Positions 1 to 10,524 of a DNA stretch of 64,000 nucleotides are shown here, piece after piece. Origin of the DNA: Aquatica leii (taxonomy: Eukaryota; Arthropoda; Insecta; Coleoptera; Lampyridae); the NCBI GenBank assembly GCA_035610365.1, contig CM069433.1, positions 55,728,487 through 55,792,486 of the forward strand, given 5' to 3'. Made by a program: the position numbers and the translations under genes. The notes under the pieces are model-generated. The model ran no database searches and was not told where the DNA came from. It was given only the letters and a program-made list of their open reading frames with translations. Position 1 is the first letter of the stretch; every line of letters begins with the position of its first letter.

Positions 1-965
1 CTGATGAATAATAAGGATTTGCACTGCTTAAATGAATATTTTGATCGCACATAAAGTTTGTTAATCTTTTATTTCAGCATCTCTGCGATTGTTTTAAGCT
101 ATAAAAACAATTATTTAGTTTACAAACCCGATTTGTCCCGTCAATAAATCCTTCTGGTTGGCTCAAATATAGTTTTTTCTCTAAAGTACCATGTAGAAAT
201 GTTGTACTTACATCGAATTGTAATAGGTTAAGTTCTTCTGCTGATGCTACACTAAATACGGTCCTGATGATATCAAACCTTGCAAATGTCTTAAATGTTT
301 TTTAAAATCTATTTCCGGCTTTGAACTGTAGCCCTTTGCTACTAACCTCGCTTTAAAACGATCAATTGTACCGTCAGATGTGGTTTTGATTCTATAAACC
401 CATTCACTTTCAATAGACTATTTGCCTTCAGGGAGTATTTGCATGGTCCACGTTTTGTTTTCTATTTAAGCTTGATATTCAATTTTCATAACATAATTCC
501 ATTCGTCTGAATTTTTACAATTTACTACATCAGCATACGATTGTGGCACTTTTTCCAATGTTTCTGCCACTAGAATATAATCATCAAGATAACCAGGCAT
601 TTGACCTTCCAGATATCATAAAGGTTGATCTGCTACTTTTTTAACTGCCACTGCTTCTTCAGTAGTAGTAAAATTGGCTCGTTGTTTTGTCCTTAGTCTT
701 TAAAAATGCTTTTGAATGTAATTATTCCTGTTCGTTCTCAACTTTCTCTTCTTTAAACAGAAGGCATCTACTCTTTACAACTTCATTCTGGTTTGGTAAC
801 CATAAGCGGAAACGTTTTTGTCACAATAGCTCACAAAAACTCCCAAAAACACTTTTTGTCCCATTTTTAAATCTTTAGAATGCATTGATTTTTTGCTCTG
901 TATTTCATTTTGTTCCGGCGTATACGACATAGTGACTCGTAAATTAATTCCTTTGATCAACATGA
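1..965 (-). pseudogene. Ty1/copia polyprotein relic (integrase end and reverse transcriptase)
   Basis: Read on the minus strand, this is a decayed copia-type polyprotein. Around 900-940 lies the integrase motif YTPEQN. It is followed after an internal deletion by KMGQKVFLGVFVSYCDKN, matching the copia block after the integrase core. Around 300-560 comes the start of the reverse transcriptase: a W-N-Y-V-M-K block, ENKTW, then WVYRIK, RFKARLVAKGYS. Around 70-240 follow LLQFDVSTTFLHGTLE, the Q-P-E-G-F-I-D block and VCKLNNCFYSLKQSQRCWNK, all standard copia RT landmarks. Several in-frame stops (for example after IEYQA and after PEGK) and frameshifts make it non-functional. The YVDD box would lie beyond position 1, outside the window. 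Family assignment is firm; the exact ends are not visible. Confidence 0.85.
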
Positions 966-3900
966 ATGCGTTGATTTGGTTGAGTTGCTTTATTCTGACG
1001 AATTGTTACGAGAAAATCAAGTTCCTTAAGTTAGGCAGCCAATATTTGTTACGCTGGTCTTTTTAACTTAAATCTAAAAAAAGGGCGCCAAGACGATGAA
1101 AAATTACATTAAGAAGATACCGTCTAACTCTACCCGTAGCTGGAAAAGAACAAATAACACTACAAAAGTAATAACACAGAATATATATATTTATTTTGTC
1201 ACAGACAATAATTCCAAAGAGGACGAAGAAGGTACGTAAGTATAAATTTTCCAAACGTTAATACGTGGGTCGAATCAAATATAAGTTACGCCCATTACTG
1301 GGCAACACACCATACAATAAATTGACCCTGTCGGTCTAAACTTTTACATACGCAGAAAGTATGAATTTATATTCGCAAATTTAAAATCACAAAAGCATAC
1401 AACAAAACAATTTAAGTATTCGAGACTCAACGCGCACTGCATACGGTTTTGTGAAGCACAAAATGACCTTATTATTAATTGAGTTACCTAACATGCACGT
1501 ACGGTCAACAATCGACATGACCACTGGAATACAAATCGTAAAATTTGAAATTGTAATACTCACAGTTAGGTTTTATCCAGTAGGGGATTAGCTACTTTCG
1601 TACTTGAGTTACCTAAAACGTTAAACAACACAAATAAATTTCCTCTTCAAAACATCCAATAATTTGAGATCGCAAATGCGCAGCGTTTCCCTTCAACTTA
1701 ACAGAATAATTTATAGTAGCAGCTCTTCTCAGAAGAAATACAATCTTGAAGGTTTCCAATCCTCGACGGTGTGAATAGTTACGTTTCAATAACGTGACGT
1801 CATGGAAATTTTCCCAACTATAACACCTGTTCGTTATCTTTACCGATAACGGTAAACGTGTGGTGGGTACCGAAATCCGTTACAGACAATTAGGACAGAA
1901 TCAAATTAAACCCATAATAAAGAGAAATCTACTAACTTACCCCGACTAAGCTTCCACTAAAATAGCCACAAAATTCATTTGAATATTCGCGCGAAATAAT
2001 CTAATGGTGAAAACCTTGTTGGCCGTAAAAAAATACAGAGCTTACAGAGCTAGTCTGTATTGCACCAAGTCTTACAGGAAGTGAAATAAAATATGCGGTC
2101 TAAAATTTGACATCCCGACAAAAGAGTAGGGGCCTAGAGACAAATTTTTATACTCGAAACTTTTAACATAACAGAATGCTAAACGGTTTTCGATACTGCC
2201 TTCCATATGCACACGCAGTGCAAAATTCTTTCTCCGATTCAATCTTGACTTTCTTTATTTTTAAAATGTTTTTTACATGTTTTTATTATGATTACAAAGA
2301 CGTTCATGCCGTAACTGCAAAGTCCTTTTCTAATTACTTCCAAAACTTCATTGAAGCAATTCTACTTGGTGTTTCCACGTTGACCAGTTTAAGGAATACA
2401 CAAGTTTTTCAATTTGAACTTTGAGGTCCATCTTTTTCCAAAGGTACGGCTGACGCAACAACGTTAACCTCACTTTTAACACGTTTTTTTATGTTTATTT
2501 TTACCGTTAACGCAATTTCTTTACTCAGTTACTTTATCTAATTCTTCAAACGGATTGGGCTCATAATTGTTGTGAATTGTGATAATTAAGTAGAAAATAG
2601 CGAGTATAAATGTTTATTAAAACAAAGAAAAAAATTCCTTAACAATACATGAAAAACTTATGTATCTATGTAAACAAACGTTACACACTCGATATACTAC
2701 AAAACATATAAAAATAAACACTACACAAGTATTGCCACCATATTAAACATTAAACTTAGAACTACAAAAAATCCGAATACTTAACGGCTAAATACTCGAA
2801 TACACTTAGCAGGAAACGTACCTTGATTCGTTATACAATATACAAATATACTATTAATATCGAATCAAAGCGTGAGATTCTTTGTGAATTAAGCTTAATG
2901 TTAGATAGTTTCAAACAATATTTGATGTTTTATTAGACTCTTATTATTAATATAGGAATTTATTACTAATTGACAAAATTTTTTTAGCAAAAATTATATA
3001 TACTGTCAATTTATTTTTTTATACATTATTTTTCTTTACAATAAGTAAATAAAATTGTGTTTATAATATTCTAAATACATTTTTTTCTATAATTATAACT
3101 TACAAAATATATTTTATTTTAATAATTTTTTAATTTAAAAAACACTCCACGCGTTTTTACATGTTGAGACGGTGTCATTAACTTGCTAATGTAATTAATT
3201 AGCATTCAAAATGTTTTTTATAGAATAAAATGTAGAAATGATCTAAAATTTTTACATAAAAAGCTTTATACTTCTGCATTTAATGAAGGGCGGTATGAAA
3301 GCAAAGTAAATCATAATTACGGCTATTGTGCTTAACGTGTTAGTTATGCACATAACTTTCATCTGCTTTAATATCGTAGTTTATAGGTTTAAATGCAATC
3401 GTTCAAAGTTTTTCCTTTGAAAAGTACCCATATGCGCTCAAGAGGGGGAACAAAGAGAATTCCATGTGCATAATCCTCGTTGTAAAAGATTTACAGTTAG
3501 CACATGAAATTCACCTCTTTTACGACCGTCCCGAATGTTATATACTTTAATAGGTTAAAGAGCTATTCTCTCCCTATCTTTCACATACACATCTTTTCCT
3601 ACGATAAACCTAAGGGCACGGCAATTTTAATTTAATTGAAAAACTGAAAGACCTATTGTAATGAAACTTCCATTTGAATAATAACATATGAAAGGATATG
3701 CTTTCTATCTCCGCGTGCTCTTGTGAAATGTGGGCAGTATATACACTTTACGTTGAGTTTTATAACACTATTAAATTCAAATGGTTGTTTTTTATTTAAA
3801 TTACTTTCCTATTCCGATTCCATTTCATTGAAACGCACTTTATTCAGCTATTTTTGGAATTAAATACAATCATATTTTGATTATCTGTGACAATTTACAA

Positions 3901-4160
3901 CTCATTTCCTCTATATCGTTTTTTCGTGTTTTTGTGCATTCACATAAATTTGATTAAGAGTATGGAAGTCTCTTTGTTTTATCTAAATTTTGGAAATGGA
4001 GTGTTTGTGAAATTAACATAATTGATGTATATATTGTTGTACCAAGATCTTGTGTTTAATGTTTTGGAATGTTACAAATCGTAATTTTTCTGATTACGTT
4101 GATAGATTATGCTATTAAGTTCTGCTAATCGAATATTACAAAACTGTTTTGTGTTTGAAT
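966..4160. other. AT-rich interval without recognisable gene
   Basis: I find no coding homology on either strand. Part of 966-1300 could be the 5' end or LTR of the copia relic, since it is upstream on that element's strand, but no matching second LTR is present. A short palindrome GCCCATTACTGGGC lies at 1290-1303. The rest is simple AT-rich sequence with many stops. Confidence 0.5.
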
Positions 4161-5056
4161 TAGTGATTCTACATCATATAGAAAATTTCTACGCGTAGAA
4201 AATAACAATTTTCTACATGACACATTTGATGCAAAAAATGTCGAGTATGTAGAATATGTATATAATACAAATAAAATTCGGGAAATAATATATTTAAAAG
4301 AAAATTAAGTTTTTTAAGCAATATTTCACATCAAAGTTATTACGTAGATAGATTACTATCATGCTACGGACATACTGTTATTCGATTTTCTCTCTATCAC
4401 ACAATGTCTTACATCCAATTGTAATTATATCAAGTCGCATGAAAAGAAAAGTTTTAATAAAATGATGATTTAAAAGCTGCTCGGTACACACTAATGAAAG
4501 GTTTTGCTTTAATAATTTTAGTTTATACAAATATACGTATACAAAAAGAAAAATAACAATGTTTACAATTAGAATATGGTAAAACTGAATTATAAAAGAT
4601 GAATATAAATCCACATTTTTACAATCCCTATTTTCATCGATATCTTGATGGAACTCGTTGAACCTACTTACATTTAAAATAAATTATGGTTCTTGTTGAA
4701 AAAAAATTTTTTTTACATTTCCTTGATAATTATTGAACAAATTTTATTCAAATTCGAAACTTTAGTACTGTCTGTGTGGGTGTTTTGCTTTGACTTCGGT
4801 AAGAACTTAAATATTGTTACTCGGTCCACAGCAATTCATAAGCAATAGGAATTAGGCTAATTTTAATCAGCAAATGTCAAATTCTGACTACAACAGCTGT
4901 TGGCGGGTTGGGGTTTTAAAAAAGGCGTTTATTCTACAGGATTTACGTCATTATCTACATTCTCTACATTTTATACATTATATACGTATTTTCTACCCAT
5001 TTTCTACGTATACGTGTAAAAAATGATTTTATACGTGTTTAAATGCCCATCACTGG
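4161..5056. mobile_element. Possible non-autonomous hAT-like element
   Basis: The right end reads ATGCCCATCACTG, the inverted form of CAGTGATGGGCAT, a common terminus of hAT transposons. The left end begins TAGTGATT. The flanks are GTTTGAAT (4153-4160) and CTTTGAAT (5057-5064), a 7/8 match compatible with the 8-bp target duplication of hAT elements. Both sub-terminal regions carry repeated TAGAAAAT or ATTTTCTA words. No transposase is visible inside. The two termini match only over the first several bases, so the left boundary is uncertain. Confidence 0.35.
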
Positions 5057-5155
5057 CTTTGAATGCAATAAGTAACACCTTACTCTTAAAACACAATCAC
5101 TTCTTATTTTAACACGAGTATTCAAACTAATACCGTTGATCATCAATGTAGAATA

Positions 5156-5348
5156 TTGTCAGGTAATGGGCCACAAAGTAACTTTATCACTAGGGAATTA
5201 ACCGATCAAATTAATTTAAAACAAAGAAAGGTCGATGTTCCTGTTGCCAATTTGAATTGTAGTTTAAGTAAAGTTAAATATAACATGTTTATCAATGTAA
5301 AACCTAATATTAATCTGTTTTCTAAAGATATTGATTGCTTAGTAATAT
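5156..5348 (+). pseudogene. BEL/Pao retrotransposon relic, protease segment
   Basis: The translation contains SGNGPQSNFITRELTDQI, which aligns by eye with the BEL/Pao aspartic protease block (DSGSQSNFIT followed by ELA..L). It then runs through DVPVANLN to IDCLVIS, the typical end of the protease fold. The catalytic Asp position appears degraded: SGNG stands where DSGS is expected. The reading frame stops making sense at 5349, where the TIR of an inserted element begins, and it resumes in frame at 7333. The same polyprotein reappears in order at 7326-7640, 8933-9050 and 9319-10139. Confidence 0.75.
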
Positions 5349-7325
5349 CACAGATAAATAAGGTATACAGATAGCCAACCGCATGCATTAAATTGGACGG
5401 TACTTTTCTGGCGGCCAAATGAAATTAGTTTGGCGGCAACACACTTGTGAGATTAGCGCTGTAAAGCGCTACTCAAAGAATAGTGAGAAAATGAATTGTA
5501 GAGATTTTGTAACTATGGTACATCTATTTGTTTGCAGATGGCTAAATATTTCTACGTATATCGTTATTTTCTAATTATTCTGACAGTCTTATCTTATTTT
5601 TCGTTAACTTGTAAGTATATGGAATTCGCTTTCAGCATTTGTTTATACAAGGAGCACGTACAATTGCTGGAAAGTGAAACACGATTTTTTTACGCTTCTT
5701 ATTTTATGATGACAAATACGCATTTTACCTAAGGTGCTGAGTAAGATAGTGTAAGAAAATCATCTTCATCCCAATCAAATTTGACTCCTGTTTCTTGAAA
5801 ATCATGTTTAACAATGGCTGCTTTTTTTTATAATTTATAATGGTTTGCTGTTTTACATTGATATTCCATATTTTGCTGAGATCTCTAATGGCGTCCAGTA
5901 AACTTATACTAGTGGTGTGTGCATGGCAATTATTTATTTGGTAAACAATAAACATTTAAAAAAAAGTTTTGTGCCATCTGCATTAAAAATATCGTCTTTA
6001 ACGTACCCTCCACTTAAATTAAGTAAGTTTTAAGAATCGGATAACAATGTATTTTCGTATTTTGCATCTATTGCACATTCTAAATACAACAAAAAAAGTC
6101 AGCTGAATCCTGCTGCTCAATTAAAACTTAAAATAATTGAATACCGTTCTGCATTTAAAGCTTTATGTTTGCAGTGCATTTATTAATTTATTCAAGTACG
6201 TATTTTAACTGACCTACGTAACGTCACCTCACTTAAGCATCTACGTTATCTTCTAGTTGTTTTTAGTGTACTCGTGAAGTTCTTAGAATAAAAACGTTGT
6301 GATAACATTATTTTGTATTTGTTTTTGGTGTCAGTAAATTACTGAGAAAAAATGTATAGTTCTTAGAACTAAATTAAACATCATAACTAGGTCTGAGTAG
6401 TGGTATCCATATTCGATACACAAAATACTGTATCACTCACCTCTAATTATCATAACATCATTACCACATTGTTTTTCATTTTTTTTATTTCACAGTGTCA
6501 ATAAACTTAGGGCAGTAATAAATGTAAGATGTTCGTAATTTTCGATTTATTTGGCTCCAAATTTAAATATTTGAAATGTTGCATTAGAACATTATTTTTG
6601 GCTTGTATTGATGCTATAATTTCACCTTTTAAATTAATCCAATACACGCTGTATGTATTCATGTATGTATTTACTCGTTTCTAATCAATAAAAAAATCAT
6701 TTGGTTATTGTTGTCAAAAGCCCCAAGTGTGATTCTATTAAGCGGCGTGCACTGTATTTATTTAATATAGTTTAATTCCTTTATTGGTGTTTAATTTATT
6801 TCATTATATCTACTATATTGGTTTTTATTTTAATAAAATATTTTTTATATGTATACGTTGCCTACATTACAGCTTAATTATCAGTAAAAGAATGAATAAA
6901 ATATATAAATTATTCAATCATTGTTTTTTTGCGTAAACTTCAAATTTTTATTATATTTGATTATTAGTAGTCAGCAAAATTTAACAGTTTCAAATTTCTG
7001 TTCTGAGTCGACGATTCAGCTGATATGTAACCGACACTAAAGTTACCGTACATAAACATTATTAGTCACAAGTCCGTTTTAAGATAATTTCTTCGAATTT
7101 TATTACGTCACTACTACAAGTACACCATCTGTCAAAGAAAAGACAATTTATTTTAAAGTTGAGATGATTATTTTATCTGCTACTCAAAATAATTTTTCTT
7201 ACTTTGCCATCTGTTGTTAATTTTTCGTACGTTACAAATATTATAATTAACTAACATTTTTGTATCCGTACTAACTGCCAAAACCTTCATATACGTTGGC
7301 TATCTGTATACCTTATTTATCTGTG
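5349..7325. mobile_element. 1,977-bp DNA transposon with perfect 31-bp TIRs inserted in the BEL relic
   Basis: Positions 5349-5379 (starting CACAGATAAATAAGG) are the exact reverse complement of 7295-7325 (ending CCTTATTTATCTGTG). They are flanked by the direct repeat GTAATAT (5342-5348 and 7326-7332), or GTAATATC if the outermost C is counted. Removing the element and one repeat copy rejoins the interrupted protease frame as LVIS-KLTDDLP, confirming the boundaries. Long TIRs beginning CA and ending TG with a 7-8 bp duplication are compatible with the P superfamily or hAT; I cannot decide. The interior encodes no recognisable transposase of its own. A Tigger/pogo relic (minus strand) lies inside and is probably a nested insertion or capture. 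The rest is unrecognised AT-rich sequence. Confidence 0.85.
5730..6025 (-). pseudogene. Tigger/pogo-type DDE transposase relic
   Basis: Minus-strand reading gives DDIFNADGTKLFFKCL, which matches the N-A-D-E-T-G-L-F-F-K-C block around the first catalytic Asp of Tigger/pogo transposases; here Glu is replaced by Gly. After a deletion comes NNCHAH, corresponding to the DNCPAH box of the second Asp, with D replaced by N. A second deletion leads to SLLDAIRDLSKIWN and the block after it (QTIIN). A frameshift then leads to KHDFQETGVKFDWDEDD. Order and orientation are right for a single gene with internal deletions. It is certainly dead. It lies wholly inside the 31-bp-TIR element. Confidence 0.7.
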
Positions 7326-7640
7326 GTAATATCTAAACTTACAGATGACTTACCTTCACGTTCTTTTGATAAGTTACGGTTAAATATTACAAAAAACATT
7401 ATTTGGCTATATTGTATCGGTACACATTGCTCAAGGATATATTAACCAAGCACTTGAATGTAATCTTTATACAAAATTAGATGAAAACAATAAATTACAA
7501 AAAAATCGAAAATTTGAGAATAACGACTGTATCATACCTCCTTCAGAATATGATAAGCAATGTTACACAAAACAACGAATACGCGTAATGCTAATGAAAC
7601 CATTAAGTAATTTAGGCAAGTCTAAACAAATCGCGTTAAA
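7326..7640 (+). pseudogene. BEL/Pao relic, end of protease to start of reverse transcriptase
   Basis: Directly after the right target duplication the frame reads VISKLTDDLPSRSFDKLRLNI, the BEL/Pao block that follows the protease. After a decayed stretch another frame gives PPSEYDKQCYTKQRIRVML and then LGKSKQIALN. These correspond to the region just upstream of the BEL reverse transcriptase, where relatives have E..C...T..R...V.LP....LG.S...AL. At least one frameshift is present. The sequence is cut at about 7641 by a second TIR element and continues at 8933 with a matching segment. Confidence 0.65.
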
Positions 7641-8932
7641 TAGTAGATTACATACCGATTGGGGAAAAGCTTCATTACAGTGGAGGCGTTGTGGAGGCCG
7701 AGAGCAAAGCTCGAGGTCCGCAATATGCCCGACAGTGGAATGAAGCTTTTTTTCGAGGTATGTATACTATTTTATTTACAACCAGTGCATTATCATTCAA
7801 ATTAACACAAATTATTCGAGCTGAAAGTCAATAACAGTGAAATTGTATTTAATCTAACTGGCGGGGAAAACAAACGCGTTTTGTGTCAAACGTTTTACGC
7901 ATTTACGCGAATACGTACGTTTATCTTTAAAGTCAACCTGGTGTTTATTACAGAGTACTTCAAATTGACGCACCAGGTCAACTAAATGTCTATCGTCAAC
8001 ACTCATTTATACCAAAAAAACACATGCTCAATAACTTTAGTTTCAGCGCACATACTACGAATTGCTTGTCAGTATGCGCAGTATTGCAGTGTGCATTTAT
8101 CATTTTATTTAAGTAGATAAAACGAATTCGTAAAACTTAAATAAATGAAGTGCGTAAATGGGGTAATTAGAAATCCGTAGTACAACTGCTTAAAAGTTAA
8201 ATGTAAATGACAAATGCTAAATAGGTCTGCATAAATTCACCTTTAACCTGTATAAAGTCATTGTGTATACTGTCAATTTATGGTCTGCCTTGCGCCATCA
8301 ATCGCTCTCACGGTACACTGACGACGTAGTATGTAATGACATTTCTATGGTAACGACCTTCTATTACATACCATCTAATGTGATATGTAATGGAGTTGAG
8401 TTTTTAATGATCCACTTCCCAAATTTTTCTTGGGCATTTAATTGTCATATTATAAACTGATTGTAAATAAACGTTTTTATTCACACTCAGTTAGTAACGT
8501 ATAGTTTTCCGAACCTCTTAAAGGTTGGTAAGTGAGCGGTTTCCATGGTTAAAAGAACGCGTATGTAATAAAACCCCACGGTCAGTAATGTACACTTTCC
8601 GAACCTGTAATTTGTGTGTGTTTTGTTTTAACTAATTTGATAAAATGTCAATCATAAATTAAATACTTATATGTCAATCGTGAAATGCCTACTATGTGTT
8701 AATATTTTACCGAAATAAACTATATTATTTTAGAAGTAAGTTTTCGTTTTCATTCATTTTTTATTAGTTTAATGTTATTTATTTTGTTTAATGGCTTATT
8801 GTGAATAAAATAGTATACAAACCTTGGCAAAATTATCTCGAGAATTAGTTCACCTCGAGGCTATGCCTCTCGGTAAACTACAGTTCTCTCGACAGAAATG
8901 GAATACTTTCCGCCTCGGTATGTAATCTACTA
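7641..8932. mobile_element. 1.29-kb TIR element (TA-flanked) inserted in the BEL relic
   Basis: Positions 7641-7658 (TAGTAGATTACATACCGA) are the perfect reverse complement of 8915-8932. If TA is the target duplication, the element is 7643-8930 with GTAGATTACATACCGA termini. The sub-terminal parts are unusually GC-rich and fold on themselves: AAAAGCTTCATT near 7665 pairs with AATGAAGCTTTT near 7738, and around 8840-8910 there are several CTCGAG or CTCTCGG inverted words. TTTTCCGAACCT or close copies recur near 8504 and 8591, and ATGTAAT words recur through the interior. No transposase was recognised. BEL coding sequence lies on both sides, with the frame offset by one nucleotide across the junction. 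Confidence 0.65.
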
Positions 8933-9050
8933 TTACTCTATAGCAAATAAATTAAATAAAAATGCTCAACTTAAAGAATAATTTCATTTTATGGAAGAGT
9001 ATTTAAAGGTAAGACGAAGAAGTGCTTTCGAACAATGAATTACAAAAAGC
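8933..9050 (+). pseudogene. BEL/Pao relic, short reverse transcriptase segment
   Basis: The translation YSIANKLNKNAQLKE, a stop, then FHFMEEYLKV matches the BEL/Pao block between the LG.S...AL motif and the EY..LGHM motif (KL.KN..LK..Y..FM.EYL). It therefore directly continues the segment that ends at 7640. One in-frame stop (TAA after QLKE) is visible. Beyond about 9050 the frame decays. The central reverse transcriptase and the RNase H expected next are not recognisable before 9319. Confidence 0.6.
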
Positions 9051-9318
9051 TTCTAAACTAATTTTAAAAATAACACAATTTCAATCATTTTAAAATGAAA
9101 TTAATTTAATGAAACGAAAAAGTTCAGTAAGTAGTAAAAGCAAATTAATACATTTATACCCGTTTATTGATAAAAAAAAATTCTCAGTGTAAGCGGAAGG
9201 ATAAATAAATATTCATACAGTTTTTTTTAAAACCATCTTGTTCATTTACCAAGCAATCATACACTGTAAATTTTATTAGTACGATGTGAACATATACGAC
9301 TGCTACATATAGTGTACT

Positions 9319-10139
9319 GCAACTGTTACTTGCATCTATACGAGACCGCTATTGGATTTTAGGTGGTAAAAATTTAACGAGAAAGGTAGCGCACGAATGC
9401 GTCACTGTTTTTGTGTGAAACCCAAAGATTCAAATCACTTAATGACCGAATTGTCACACTGACGTGTAATGTCTGCTAAGCCACTTTTAAATAGCGGCGT
9501 AGATTACTGTGATTTCTTTAAATTGCGCGATCAAAATATTAGAAATTTAAAACTAATTAAAGATTACGAATCTATTTTTGTTTGTTTTGCAACAAAAGCA
9601 GTTCATATAGAACTTGTTAAAGACCGGGATAACGGACTAACTTCAAAGTTCAATCAGAACTACAAACATTTATTACAAATTTGACTGACGAATTTTTAAC
9701 TCTTTCTAACTTGTGGCGTTTTATCAATAGTAAATCGACTCATATGGGATGTATTTAGGAAGTGAGTGTTAAAAGTTTTAAGTATCATTTTAAGAGAGTA
9801 GACGGCGATGCTTTTCTTACGTATGAGTAATTTAATACAGTGTGCTCACCAATTAAAGCATGACTTAATTCCAGATCTTTATGTTTCTTATCTAGTGATT
9901 CTCATGACTTGTTACCTTTAGCTTCTGGACATTTTTAATTGGACATTTATCGGTGTTACCAGAACCAAGTGTGTACAACATCAACGACCACAAGCTTTCC
10001 AGATTTGAAAGACTACCAAAAATGACACATTTCTGGAAACGATGGTCAAAAGAATACGTTGTTGAGTTGCAAGTCAGGAAAAAATGGAAAGAAACCGATT
10101 CAACCTCAATTGAATCTGGAACTATTGCTAAGATTTAAC
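9319..10139 (+). pseudogene. BEL/Pao relic, integrase and C-terminal domain
   Basis: From 9319 the frame reads LLLASIRDRYWILGGKN followed by the zinc-binding region (HE C.. then CFCVKPKDSNHLMTELS). Then comes KPLLNSGVDYCDFF and YESIFVCFATKAVHIELVKD, the BEL integrase core with the first catalytic Asp in GVDY. Further on, with frameshifts, come the THMGCI block, FLTYE, LNSR, ASGHF, and finally FERLPKMTHFWKRWSKEYV followed by ELQVRKKW. That is the highly characteristic BEL C-terminal motif. The order of motifs is complete, so this is the 3' half of the same polyprotein. Stops and frameshifts make it dead. Confidence 0.85.
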
Positions 10140-10524
10140 AAATGCGTTTAATGACAATTGACAGCTCTATAAATTTAGTATCAAGCATAATATGTGAAGA
10201 ATAATTGAAATTCCTGAAATTACAGTCATTGTGTATATAATCCGTGATCTTTGTTACCATTAGTTAGAACAAAATTCGTTAGTTTTTCTACCAATCCAGT
10301 AATAAGTAATTTGTAATAGTTTTAAGTTTATCATTAAGTTTGTTACTCTTATGTTCAACGCATGTTTAATAAAAATAAATTTAAACATGTGAGTCCACAG
10401 TCCGTTTTATTTTTCAAACTGGAGTAATCAACAATTGTATATAACACATATATCTTATAAAAAACATTAAAAAAATGAAGTATTTATTCTGCATTATTAT
10501 GTTTGCCGTATACAATATGAACAC
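10140..10524. other. Possible 3' LTR of the BEL relic
   Basis: This follows the polyprotein end. A stretch from TGTGAAGA (10193) to ATCAACA (10433) starts TG and ends CA and contains AATAAAAATAAA near 10369, as a small LTR would. No second copy was found upstream of 5156 and no target duplication is evident, so this is only a guess from position. Confidence 0.25.

Noticed and set aside
5532..5732. Open frame after a TTTGCAG acceptor-like site, considered as an exon of the 31-bp-TIR element's transposase
   Set aside because: No THAP, hAT or other transposase motif; reads like random AT-rich hydrophobic sequence.
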